DNA of 64,000 nucleotides from positions 1 to 64,000 of the forward strand of contig JAGPCY010000001.1 of the NCBI GenBank assembly GCA_018057825.1. The letters run 5' to 3'. The notes beneath the pieces are model-generated. The model ran no database searches, was not told where the DNA came from, and saw only the letters and a list, made by a program, of their open reading frames with translations. Origin of the DNA: Kofleriaceae bacterium (lineage in GTDB: Bacteria; Myxococcota_A; Polyangia; Haliangiales; Haliangiaceae). A program made the translations under genes and the position numbers. Numbering within the stretch: position 1 is the stretch's first letter; every line of letters starts with the position of its first letter. This document shows, piece after piece, positions 1 through 8,409 of this stretch.

Positions 1-296
<296 letters not shown>

Positions 297-628
297 GGGG
301 GATCTGCGCGAGGCCAGGGACTGGCGTCGGGGCGGGTCGCAGGCGTCACACTCGGTCCGACATTTCGGCTGATACCTTCACGCCGCAGCCGGCAGCCTCC
401 GCCCATGTGAATTCAGAGTCTTAGGGTGTCGCAGCGAGACGTAGACCCCTGTCGCAGGGCCTGCGTCAGCCCGGTAAGGCGCCGAGATCACAGCTACATC
501 GTCTCAGTGATCCCGCCGACGAGAGTGCAGCCCGGATCTTGCGTTTCGCCCCGCAATGGGCGATCACTCCTCCGCTTGGTCGGTGGTGATCCGACCTGCT
601 CACTAGCATTCTAGAGGGAGGCTACGTA
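297..628. other. intergenic region upstream of lipoprotein gene
   Basis: I see no convincing gene here. A TAGCAT box at 604-609 could be a -10 element, but no well-spaced -35 is apparent. A strong Shine-Dalgarno sequence (GAGGGAGG, 614-621) stands 7 bases before the ATG at 629. Short open frames in the stretch lack gene-like codon use. Confidence 0.5.
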
Positions 629-1579
629 ATGCAGCGCTACCGTACGCAAGGACTACTTGCGGTAGGACTTGGGATTCTCGCTACCGGTTGCTTCAGCGAA
701 CCCGATCTCAAGACGGGCCTTCGTCCCGAAGGGCCGCCCGAGGTCCTCGCGGTCCTGCTGAACGAGACCCCGACGTTCTGCAAGTACGTCAACGGCGTGC
801 TCGACGAGAAGGGCCCCGGCTTGGTCCAGGGCTCGATCGTGTGCCCCGACGAGCAGGCGATGTTCGAGCCCGTGGGCGCCTCGCCGACCGGCTGGAACCT
901 CCGCATCATGTTCGACGAGCTGCTCAACGGCGACGCCGTCGAGACCCTCGAGAACTGCAACCCGCAGACCGACGTCTGCCAGGGCGTGATCAACCCCGAC
1001 GCCGTGACCCTGTCGTGTGACAACACGGTCATGAGCTTCACCGGGTACTACTACCCGAACGGCAACCGCGAGACCTTCCCGCTCGGGCCCTCGCTGTTCG
1101 TGGCCCCCGACGACCTGACCGCCAGCGGCATCGATTGCTCGCTGACGATCAACGACGTCGTCGTCGACAAGGACGGGGTCTCGGTCGCCACTGGGGCGCA
1201 GCTCAACGCCTTCACCTTCGCGGTCGATCCGATCACGCTCCTCGAGACCGACCCGGCCGACGCCGAGGCCGTCGACGATCGCGCCGAGCTCGGCCCGACC
1301 GACGCCGTGACCTTCGTGTTCAACGCGCTGATCGACGAGGCGTCGATCGGCGCCGGCGACTTCGCCCTCGTCAACCTGGGCACCAACGCGGTGATCCCGG
1401 CGACCGCCACGGTCGACGCCGACGACCCGACGCTGGTCTTCCTCGAGCCGGACGCCGCTCTGGCCCCCGGCAACTACTCGGCCCGGCTCCTCGCTGGCGC
1501 GACCTTGACCGACCTGCTCGGCGGGACGGCCACGATCGCGTCGCAAGCCGAGGTCCGCTACGTCGTCCCGGCCCCGTGA
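629..1579 (+). CDS. lipoprotein with bacterial Ig-like (Big_5-type) domain
   Basis: 316 residues. The N-terminus is a lipoprotein signal with a lipobox ending LATGC (Cys21), so the product should be anchored to a membrane, probably the outer one. The last third (about 205-310) resembles the Big_5/SbsA Ig-like domain: an acidic turn followed by 'TDAVTFVFNALID' and a terminal LAPGNYS-type strand. The middle contains several Cys that could form disulfides. The start is supported by the GAGGGAGG ribosome site at 614-621. It lies 16 bp upstream of a TonB-dependent receptor on the same strand, so it is probably the surface lipoprotein partner of that receptor. The substrate is unknown. Confidence 0.8.
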   Translation: MQRYRTQGLLAVGLGILATGCFSEPDLKTGLRPEGPPEVLAVLLNETPTFCKYVNGVLDEKGPGLVQGSIVCPDEQAMFEPVGASPTGWNLRIMFDELLNGDAVETLENCNPQTDVCQGVINPDAVTLSCDNTVMSFTGYYYPNGNRETFPLGPSLFVAPDDLTASGIDCSLTINDVVVDKDGVSVATGAQLNAFTFAVDPITLLETDPADAEAVDDRAELGPTDAVTFVFNALIDEASIGAGDFALVNLGTNAVIPATATVDADDPTLVFLEPDAALAPGNYSARLLAGATLTDLLGGTATIASQAEVRYVVPAP

Positions 1580-1595
1580 CCAAGGAGACCTGACC

Positions 1596-4500
1596 ATGAA
1601 GCGCATTGGACTTTCGTTCGCAATGGCGGTCGGCCTCCTCGCCGGCGCCACGACCTACTACGCCCCCGCGGCCCAAGCGCAGTCGAGCACGACCGGCGCC
1701 GTCCGCGGCCGGGTCATCGACAAGAGCAGCAAGGACGCGGTCATCGGCGCCACGGTGTCGATCTCCGGTCCGGCGCTGCAGGGCGCCCAGTCGGAGATCA
1801 CCGACGAGAACGGCGGGTTCGCCATCTCGAACCTGCCGCCCGGCACCTACGTGGTGACGGTGTTCTACGGCGACTCGCAGTTCAACCGGCCCAACGTCCT
1901 CATCGAGGTCGGCAAGCAGCCGTTCATCAACATCCCGATCGACACGGCCATCAAGGCCGAGGTCATCGAGCTGGTCGGCCGCGCGCCGGTCATCGACCAG
2001 GGCTCGACCAAGGTCGGCTCGACGATCACCGACGACTACACCCGCAACGTCCCGACCGGCCGCACCTTCGGCGCGGTCCTCGGCACCGCCGCCGGCACCC
2101 AGGGTGACCAGTACGGCGTGTCGTTCTCGGGCGCGACCTCGGTCGAGTCGAGCTACGTCGTCGAGGGCATCAACACCACCGACACCGCGTTCGGTGGCCA
2201 GTCGACCAACCTGCCCAACGAGTTCATCGAGGAGACCGAGGTCATCGCCGGCGGTTACTCCGCCGAGTTCGGCCGGTCGACCGGCGGCGTGATCAACGTC
2301 GTCACCAAGCAGGGCGGCAACAAGTTCCGCGGCTCGGTGTTCGGCTACTTCACGCCCGGCCAGCTCGTGTCGGACGCCGTCCCGGTCCTGTCGGCCGGCA
2401 CCGCGATCGGCCAGGAGCTGAACCTGAACTACCAGGCCGACATGGGCTTCGAGCTCGGCGGCCCGATCATCAAGGACAAGCTGTGGTTCCACGTCGGGTA
2501 CAACCCGTCGTTCACCCGCGACACCCTCGATCGCATCGTCTCGACCCGCGTCGACCGCAACGACATCAACGGCGCCGGCATCGGCACCTCGTTCACCGCG
2601 CCGGCGGCGACCCGCCAGACCGACGCCTGTGAGCGCGACACCAACATGAACGGTGTCCTCGACGCCGACGAGGCCGTCGCCGGCGACTGCATCGCCGACG
2701 TCGACGCCGACACCAACCTGATCCTGGTCGAGGAGCTGAACCGCCGCGGCCGCGCTCGGTTCCGCCAGACCCACTTCTTCACCGCCAAGATCAACGGCGC
2801 GCTGTCCGAGAACCACCAGTTCCAGATCTCGGGCTTCGGCAACCCGCGCACCTTCGACCGCGACTTCTACCGCCTGGCCGGCGACCCGTCGGCCTCGCTG
2901 TACAAGGCCGGCGACGGCGCCTACGACGTCGCGCTCAAGTGGAGCTCGAAGCTCAACGACGGCAAGACCCAGGTCGACGTCGTGGCCGGCTACCACCTCG
3001 GCTACGAGTCGCAGGATCCGCTGTTCGAGGGCGGCGCCGGCACCGCCGGTCTCCAGTTCACCAACGTCCGGCCGCTGTCGGACTTCGAGGACTCGGAGAT
3101 CAACTACGACTCGCGCTGCAACGACGGCACGGTCGCCGACCCGATGGGCGACGCCTTCCCGGGCATGGTCAACTGCCCGGTCCAGAACTACACCGTGAAC
3201 GGCCTCGGCTTCCTCGAGACCCGCGACAACGCCCGCACCTCGGCCACCGTGGCGGTGACCCAGCGGGTCAAGCTCCTCGGCCAGCACACCTTCAAGCTCG
3301 GCGGCGACGTCGAGCTCACCACCTACGACTCGCAGCGCCGGTTCACCGGCGACGCGTTCTACCAGTGGTTCAACGGCCTGGGCTTCCGCCGCCGCGCGCT
3401 CCTCGAGCGCGACGACGCGACGGGCACCATCCCGTGCCTCACCGGCGACGAGATGTGCAACATCGCCAGCGAGATCCAGGCCAACACCGAGAACCGCAAC
3501 ATCGGCATCTACCTCCAGGACTCGTGGTCGATCCGCCCCAACTTCACGCTGAACGCCGGCGTGCGGTGGGAGAAGCAGACCGCCTACGTGGCCGACGGTC
3601 TGCCCGGCCAGATCTCGCCCGAGGGTGAGGTCATCCCCGAGGTCGCCTTCGACCTGTCGAACATGATCGCCCCCCGCGTCGGCTTCGTGTGGGACCCGGC
3701 CTCCGAGGGCCGCGCGAAGATCATGGCCCACTACGGCCGGTTCTACGAGTCGGTGCCGATGGACATCAACGTCCGTGCCTTCGGCGGTGAGATCACCAAC
3801 CTCGACGTCGCGTCGTGCATGGACTCGACGATCACCGCGACCCAGTCGCAGCTCGAGGCCTGTGACACCTACGAGCCGTTCTTCCAGTTCGGCGGTGGCA
3901 CCGAGTACGTCGCGCCCTCGATGAAGGGCCAGTACATCAACGAGATCATCCTCGGCACCGAGTACGAGCTGATGGCGGACTTCAAGGTCGGCCTCAACTT
4001 CGTCGCCCGCAACCTCCCGATCATCATCGAGGACATGTCGGTCGACGGTGGCAACACCTACTTCATCGCCAACCCGGGCGAGGACTTCTCGAGCGACGCC
4101 CAGGACCTGCGCGACGCGGCGATGAACGAGACCAACCCGGACCTGGCCGCGCTGTACGAGGCGCGCGCCGACCAGCTCGACGCGGTCAAGAACTTCGACA
4201 AGCCGGTCCGCGACTACCAGGGCATCCAGTTCACCGCCCAGCAGCGGTTCTCGAAGAACGCGATGCTCCTCGCGTCGTACACCTACTCGCGCAGCAAGGG
4301 TAACTTCCCGGGCCTGTTCTCGACCGAGACCGGCCAGCTCGACCCGAACCTGACCTCGATGTACGACCTGCCGGACCTGATGTCGAACCGCTACGGTGCG
4401 ATGGGTCTGGATCGCCCGCACCTCCTCAAGGTCGACGGCTTCTACCAGTTCGATCTCAAGGCGGCCGGCATCGTGACCCTGGGCGCCAGCGTCCGCGGTC

Positions 4501-4901
4501 AGTCGGGCCTGGCGTACAACGCCCTGGCGCGCCACATCGACTACGGCGTGGACGAGAGCTACCTCCTGCCGCGTGGCTCGGTCGGCCGCGCGCCGTTCAC
4601 GACCACCACCGACATCAAGGCCACCTACGGCCGCCGGATCGGCAAGGACCAGCGGATCGAGGTCTTCGCCGACGTGTTCAACCTGTTCAACTCGCAGGAG
4701 CAGACGGACACCGACGAGCGCTACACCCAGGACATCTCGGATCCGATCGTCGGTGGCGACTTCGGCGACCTCGAGCACGCCAAGACCAAGAACCGCGCTG
4801 GTAGCCTCCGGACCACGCCGTTCCAGAACAAGAACCTCGGCAACCTGAACGCTCGCCAGGCGCCGCGGTCGATCCGCTTCGGTCTGCGGTATTCGTTTTG
4901 A
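1596..4901 (+). CDS. TonB-dependent outer-membrane receptor with carboxypeptidase-regulatory-like domain
   Basis: 1101 residues. A signal peptide (about 1-29, ending AQAQ) precedes a carboxypeptidase-regulatory-like beta-sandwich (about 33-110, TGAVRGRVIDKSSKDAVIGA to LPPGTYVV), a plug domain (about 130-245, with VEGINTTD and GVINVVTKQGG) and a long beta-barrel ending in the typical terminal aromatic residue (SF). An insertion near residue 345 has EF-hand-like Asp-rich loops (DTNMNGVLDADE), which may bind calcium. This architecture is common in Myxococcota and Bacteroidota receptors, which import a ligand using TonB energy. AAGGAG at 1582-1587 supports the start. It is probably co-transcribed with the upstream lipoprotein. 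The transcript may end at the terminator-like hairpin at 5046-5075. The ligand cannot be predicted. Confidence 0.92.
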   Translation: MKRIGLSFAMAVGLLAGATTYYAPAAQAQSSTTGAVRGRVIDKSSKDAVIGATVSISGPALQGAQSEITDENGGFAISNLPPGTYVVTVFYGDSQFNRPNVLIEVGKQPFINIPIDTAIKAEVIELVGRAPVIDQGSTKVGSTITDDYTRNVPTGRTFGAVLGTAAGTQGDQYGVSFSGATSVESSYVVEGINTTDTAFGGQSTNLPNEFIEETEVIAGGYSAEFGRSTGGVINVVTKQGGNKFRGSVFGYFTPGQLVSDAVPVLSAGTAIGQELNLNYQADMGFELGGPIIKDKLWFHVGYNPSFTRDTLDRIVSTRVDRNDINGAGIGTSFTAPAATRQTDACERDTNMNGVLDADEAVAGDCIADVDADTNLILVEELNRRGRARFRQTHFFTAKINGALSENHQFQISGFGNPRTFDRDFYRLAGDPSASLYKAGDGAYDVALKWSSKLNDGKTQVDVVAGYHLGYESQDPLFEGGAGTAGLQFTNVRPLSDFEDSEINYDSRCNDGTVADPMGDAFPGMVNCPVQNYTVNGLGFLETRDNARTSATVAVTQRVKLLGQHTFKLGGDVELTTYDSQRRFTGDAFYQWFNGLGFRRRALLERDDATGTIPCLTGDEMCNIASEIQANTENRNIGIYLQDSWSIRPNFTLNAGVRWEKQTAYVADGLPGQISPEGEVIPEVAFDLSNMIAPRVGFVWDPASEGRAKIMAHYGRFYESVPMDINVRAFGGEITNLDVASCMDSTITATQSQLEACDTYEPFFQFGGGTEYVAPSMKGQYINEIILGTEYELMADFKVGLNFVARNLPIIIEDMSVDGGNTYFIANPGEDFSSDAQDLRDAAMNETNPDLAALYEARADQLDAVKNFDKPVRDYQGIQFTAQQRFSKNAMLLASYTYSRSKGNFPGLFSTETGQLDPNLTSMYDLPDLMSNRYGAMGLDRPHLLKVDGFYQFDLKAAGIVTLGASVRGQSGLAYNALARHIDYGVDESYLLPRGSVGRAPFTTTTDIKATYGRRIGKDQRIEVFADVFNLFNSQEQTDTDERYTQDISDPIVGGDFGDLEHAKTKNRAGSLRTTPFQNKNLGNLNARQAPRSIRFGLRYSF

Positions 4902-5045
4902 TCTGTGAACCCGGTGCGTAGGGCGCGGGGGTGGTGGTTTCTACCGGGCGGGTATCCGGAACCCCCTGCGTGAACCAGCGGTTCCGGAGGTGGACGGGGA
5001 GGATGAGGAGGACGGGGAGGGGAGCGGTGGGAGAGTGACGGAGAT

Positions 5046-5075
5046 GCCCTCGCGAAAGCGGGGGCGTTTTCGTTT
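5046..5075 (+). terminator. rho-independent-type terminator, repeat copy 1
   Basis: The hairpin has arms GCCCTCGC (5046-5053) and GCGGGGGC (5058-5065), which pair over 8 bp with one G-U, and a GAAA tetraloop. It is followed by GTTTTCGTTT. It lies about 145 bp after the TonB receptor stop and is the likely terminator of that operon. Confidence 0.7.
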
Positions 5076-5227
5076 GAATCCCTGAACCCGGTGCGTAGCG
5101 CGCCGGGTCCGTGGTCACTACCGGGCGGGTATCCGGAACCCCAGGCGTGGACCAGCGGTTCCGGAGGTGGACGGGGAGGACCGGGAGAGCGGGAGAACGG
5201 AAGGGGAGCGGGGTGAGTGACGGAGGC

Positions 5228-5257
5228 GCCCTCGCGAAAGCGGGGGCGTTTTCGTTT
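5228..5257 (+). terminator. terminator-like hairpin, repeat copy 2
   Basis: The same 8-bp stem, GAAA loop and T-rich tail as the hairpin at 5046, repeated inside the second tandem unit. Confidence 0.6.
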
Positions 5258-5409
5258 GAATCCCTGAACCCGGTGCGTAGCGCGCCGGGTCCGTGGTCAC
5301 TACCGGGCGGGTATCCGGAACCCCAGGCGTGAACCAGCGGTTCCGGAGGTGGACGGGGAGGACCGGGAGAGCGGGAGAACGGAAGGGGAGCGGGGTGAGT
5401 GACGGAGGC

Positions 5410-5440
5410 GCCCTCGCGAAAAGCGGGGGCGTTTTCGTTT
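5410..5440 (+). terminator. terminator-like hairpin, repeat copy 3
   Basis: The same stem, with one extra A in the loop (GAAAA) and the same T-rich tail. The arms are unchanged although the loop length varies, which is consistent with the structure mattering. Confidence 0.55.
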
Positions 5441-5593
5441 GAATCCCTGAACCCGGTGCGTAGCGCGCCAGGTCCGTGGTCACTACCGGGCGGGTATCCG
5501 GAACCCCAGGCGTGAACCAGCGGTTCCGGAGGTGGACGGGGAGGACCGGGAGATCGGGAGAACGGGAAGGGGAGCGGGGTGAGTGACGGAGGC

Positions 5594-5623
5594 GCCCTCG
5601 CGAAAGCGGGGGCGTTTTCGTTT
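5594..5623 (+). terminator. terminator-like hairpin, repeat copy 4
   Basis: An identical stem and GAAA loop followed by GTTTTCGTTT. The corresponding site in the fifth unit (about 5755-5772) has a disrupted 3' arm and no T-run. Confidence 0.6.
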
Positions 5624-5881
5624 GGATCTGTGAACCCGGTGCGTAGCGCGCCGGGTCCGTGGTCACTACCGGGCGGGTATCCGGAACCCCAGGCGTGAAC
5701 CAGCGGTTCCGGAGGTGGACGGGGAGGACCGGGAGAGCGGGGTGAGTGACGGAGACGCCCTCGCGAAAGCTGGTGGAACGGAGGTGATGGCAGGGAGCCG
5801 AACGGGGGCCGGCCGCCCACGAGGGAGACCCTGCGACGGCGACGACCTCGCGAGCTCCCAGGACAGGGCAGACCGGGTTGA

Positions 5882-6192
5882 TCGATCCCAGGTTTCCGAG
5901 AGGTCGCCGAGGTCGCGCGGTGTGGCGAGAGAGCGGGGAGGCGTTGGCGCACGGGTTGACCGACGTGGGCAGGCCCCCGACGGCGGCCACGGCCCACGCC
6001 AGCTCCGGAGTCATCACCGGATCCTCGAGAGCCGGACGCTGTCCGGCTCGATCCCTGGTTCCCGAGAGGTCGCCGAGGTCGCGCGGTGTCGAGAGAGAGC
6101 GGGGAGGCGCTGGCGCCCGGGGTGACCGACGTGGGCAGGCCTCCGGCGGCGGCCACGGCCCACTCAAGGTCCGGAGTCATCACCAGATCTGC
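5882..6192. repeat. second tandem repeat family, two copies of about 145-166 bp
   Basis: Copies at 5882-6047 and 6048-6192 share the blocks CCGAGAGGTCGCCGAGGTCG, GTGACCGACGTGGGCAGGC-like sequence and CCGGAGTCATCACC. A decayed partial third copy follows to about 6235. The sequence is unrelated to the 180-bp array just upstream. No gene is supported between 5774 and 6307. Confidence 0.75.
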
Positions 6193-6307
6193 GCCGAGGT
6201 TGCGCGGTGCCCAGGGTTTCCGAGCGGTCGACGAGGGCCCGGGAGGCGCAGTCAGGTGGCGGCGGTTCGCAGTAGATCGGGGCGCGGGGTCGCGCGTGGA
6301 ACGGGGA

Positions 6308-7330
6308 ATGGCGCGACTTCGGTTCGAGGATCACGTTGGGTTTCACCGGGCGGCGCTGGCGGCCATGGTGGGCGGTGCGGTGGGTGGGATGGCCGGCGGG
6401 GTCGCGGAGCTCGGCCCCGTGGCAGGGGCGACGGTGGGGTTGGCGGCGGGGTTGTCCTGGGCCGAGCGACCGTGGTCGGGGGCCGACACCGGCCTGCGCA
6501 TGGCGGTGGTCGCTGGCGTCGTGGCGCTGGCCGCGACGATCAGTCCGGCGGTGTTGCCGTTTGGGCTGATCGGGGCGCTGGCGATCGGCGCGCCGCGCGC
6601 ACGGCTCGTGGCGGCGGCCGCCGTCGCGGTCGGCGCGGCCTTCATCGCGGTGTGGGCTGGGCATCGGGCCGACGCCGCTGCGGCGCTGTCGACCTGGGCC
6701 GGTCCCGCGATCGACGCGACGGCCGGCTTGTTCGTCGGAGCGGTGGCGGCCGCGGCGGTGGCGGCGCGGCACGTCGCCCTGGTGAAGGATCCGGTGGCCG
6801 CGGTGCGGCGCGGCCTGCCCACGCTGACCGGGGAGCCGGCTGAGCTTGTGGCCCGGGCGGTCGCGATCCTCGATCAGAGCGGCGCGATGGCCCCCGACGA
6901 GCGCGCCCTGGTGGCCTCGGGGGTCGACGCGATCGTCGCCGTCGCGGCCCGGACCGCCCGCACCCCGGCGGTCGATCGCGCCGCGATCGACGTCCGGGTC
7001 GCCGAGCTCGATCGTCGGCTGGCGGCGTGTACCGACGAGGTGGCGGCGGCGCAGTACCGCGAGGCCCGCGCCGCCCTGGCCGACCAGGCGACCTACGCGG
7101 CCGCGGTCGCCACCGCGCAGGAGCGGGTCGTCGCGCGCATGCACCACTGCGTCGCGACCCTCGAGAAGTTCCGCCTGGCCTGCGCCCACGCCGACGCCAC
7201 GTCGGCGGCGCGCGAGGCGGCCGACGCGCGGTCGGCGGTCGCGGTGTTGACCGATCTGTCGGTGGGCCTGACCGCGGCCGAGGCCCAGGCGGAGGCGCCG
7301 GCGCCGGCGATGGCCGCGCCGACTGCGTGA
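6308..7330 (+). CDS. membrane protein of unknown function with C-terminal helical domain
   Basis: About 340 residues if it starts at the ATG at 6308 (MARLRFEDH). Longer upstream frames run into the repeat array and look non-coding, and a GGAACGGGGA purine run sits just before this ATG. Residues about 10-150 hold five or six hydrophobic Gly/Ala-rich segments, suggesting a polytopic inner-membrane domain. The C-terminal half (about 165-330) is Ala-rich and helical, with coiled-coil-like heptads around 'IDVRVAELDRRLAACTDEV' and a few His/Cys. I recognise no family. The stop codon is embedded in a 13-bp tandem repeat. It stands alone between the repeats and the TPR gene. Confidence 0.6.
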   Translation: MARLRFEDHVGFHRAALAAMVGGAVGGMAGGVAELGPVAGATVGLAAGLSWAERPWSGADTGLRMAVVAGVVALAATISPAVLPFGLIGALAIGAPRARLVAAAAVAVGAAFIAVWAGHRADAAAALSTWAGPAIDATAGLFVGAVAAAAVAARHVALVKDPVAAVRRGLPTLTGEPAELVARAVAILDQSGAMAPDERALVASGVDAIVAVAARTARTPAVDRAAIDVRVAELDRRLAACTDEVAAAQYREARAALADQATYAAAVATAQERVVARMHHCVATLEKFRLACAHADATSAAREAADARSAVAVLTDLSVGLTAAEAQAEAPAPAMAAPTA

Positions 7331-7379
7331 AACCGCGGACTGAAACCGCGGACTGAAACCGCGGACTGAAACCGCGGAC
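7328..7379. repeat. 13-bp tandem repeat, four perfect copies
   Basis: TGAAACCGCGGAC is repeated four times without change. The first copy includes the TGA stop of the upstream gene. Each unit holds the palindrome CCGCGG. It lies in a 95-bp gap before the TPR gene. Confidence 0.9.
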
Positions 7380-7425
7380 CGGGCGGTCGCCACCATGGTG
7401 GTAGGCTCGACCGCAGGAGATCCGC

Positions 7426-8340
7426 ATGCGCACCTTCGCCCTGGCCGCCGCGATCCTCGCGGCCCTCGCTCTGTCCGCGCCGCCGGCCGTCGCCGATGAC
7501 GCGGCCGCCCACTACAAGCAGGGGGTGTCCTGGAAGGCCCAGGGCAAGGACGACGAGGCCATCGCCTCCTTCGAGAAGGTGGTGGCGGCCGACCCGCGCC
7601 ACGGCATGGCCTGGGCGGCGCTCGGCCACCTGTACAAGAAGAAGAAGGAGCACGCCAAGGTCGTGGAGGCCTACGAGCAGGCCTCGAAGATCTTGGTCAA
7701 GGACGCGGTGGTCTGGTCCAACCTCGGGATGGCGTACTACCGGGTCGATCGCCTCGACGACGCCCTGGCCGCGCTCCAGACCTCGTGCCGCCTCGATCCG
7801 AAGCAGGCCGACGTGTTCTCGAACATCGGCGTGATCAAGCGCAAGCAGGGCGACACCGCCGGGGCCCTGGTCGCCCTCGAGTGGGCGGTCAAGCTCGCGC
7901 CGACCGATGCGTCGTACCAGAACAACTACGGCGTCGCGCTGCGCGCGGCCAACCGCCTGCCCGACGCCGCGGCGGCCTTCGCCAAGGCCATCGAGCTGGC
8001 GCCCAACCAGGCCGAGTACTACTTCAACGCCGCGGTGGTCTTCCGTCGACAGGAGGAGGTCGACCAGGCCATCCCGATGTACGAGAAGGCGGTGGGGCTG
8101 GCGCCCGATCACGCCGACGCTTGGTACGACCTCGGCTACATGTACAAGCTCAACCACGATCACCCCAAGGCGATCGAGGCGTTCAACACCTACCTCGAGC
8201 TGAACAAGGGCGCCGATCCCGAGGCGCAAAAGAACATCGAGGGCGAGGTCCTCGCGCTCGGCGGCACGCCGGTGACCGCGCCGCCGCCCAAGCCCGAGCC
8301 CAAGAAGAAGAAGCCCAAGGCGAAGCCGAAGGCCAAGTAG
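7426..8340 (+). CDS. secreted tetratricopeptide-repeat (TPR) protein
   Basis: 304 residues. A signal peptide (about 1-24, ending AVADD) precedes roughly seven TPR units spanning 26-270, with signatures such as AWAALGHLYKKKKEHAKVVE, AYYRVDRLDDALAAL and AWYDLGYMYKL. A Pro/Lys tail (PKPEPKKKKPKAKPKAK) closes the protein. TPRs mediate protein-protein contacts, so this is probably a periplasmic scaffold. AGGAGA at 7415-7420 supports the start, and TAGGCT at 7402-7407 is a plausible -10 box. It converges with radA across a 69-bp gap. Confidence 0.85.
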   Translation: MRTFALAAAILAALALSAPPAVADDAAAHYKQGVSWKAQGKDDEAIASFEKVVAADPRHGMAWAALGHLYKKKKEHAKVVEAYEQASKILVKDAVVWSNLGMAYYRVDRLDDALAALQTSCRLDPKQADVFSNIGVIKRKQGDTAGALVALEWAVKLAPTDASYQNNYGVALRAANRLPDAAAAFAKAIELAPNQAEYYFNAAVVFRRQEEVDQAIPMYEKAVGLAPDHADAWYDLGYMYKLNHDHPKAIEAFNTYLELNKGADPEAQKNIEGEVLALGGTPVTAPPPKPEPKKKKPKAKPKAK

Positions 8341-8409
8341 GCGCGGCCGCGGGACCGGTCGCGGCTGCGGCCGGCCGACGGTCAGCGCGCGCTGCCCATC
8401 AGGCGCGCA

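Larger units (their letters stand above)
4905..5773 (+). repeat. tandem direct repeats, five copies of about 177-183 bp
   Basis: Five head-to-tail copies start near 4907, 5084, 5266, 5449 and 5632. Each contains GAACCCGGTGCGTAG, a central block ACCGGGCGGGTATCCGGAAC, a purine-rich stretch and a GAAA-capped hairpin followed by a T-rich run. The last copy lacks an intact hairpin. The array begins just after the TonB receptor stop. Open frames run through it, but they are repeat artefacts. This non-coding stretch of more than 800 bp has no other feature I can see. Confidence 0.9.

Noticed and set aside
426-614. Short 62-codon open frame before the first lipoprotein gene
   Set aside because: Codon use is unlike the genes nearby, there is no ribosome site, and it overlaps the likely promoter region.
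1371-4778. A 1135-codon open frame on the minus strand opposite the TonB receptor
   Set aside because: It is antisense to a well-recognised gene. Very high GC removes stop codons from other frames; its residues are Arg/Asp/Val/Gly-rich with no domain.
4905-6192. Regularly repeated sequence considered as a CRISPR array
   Set aside because: Units of about 180 bp are contiguous and similar along most of their length, without short repeats separated by unique spacers, and no cas genes are present.
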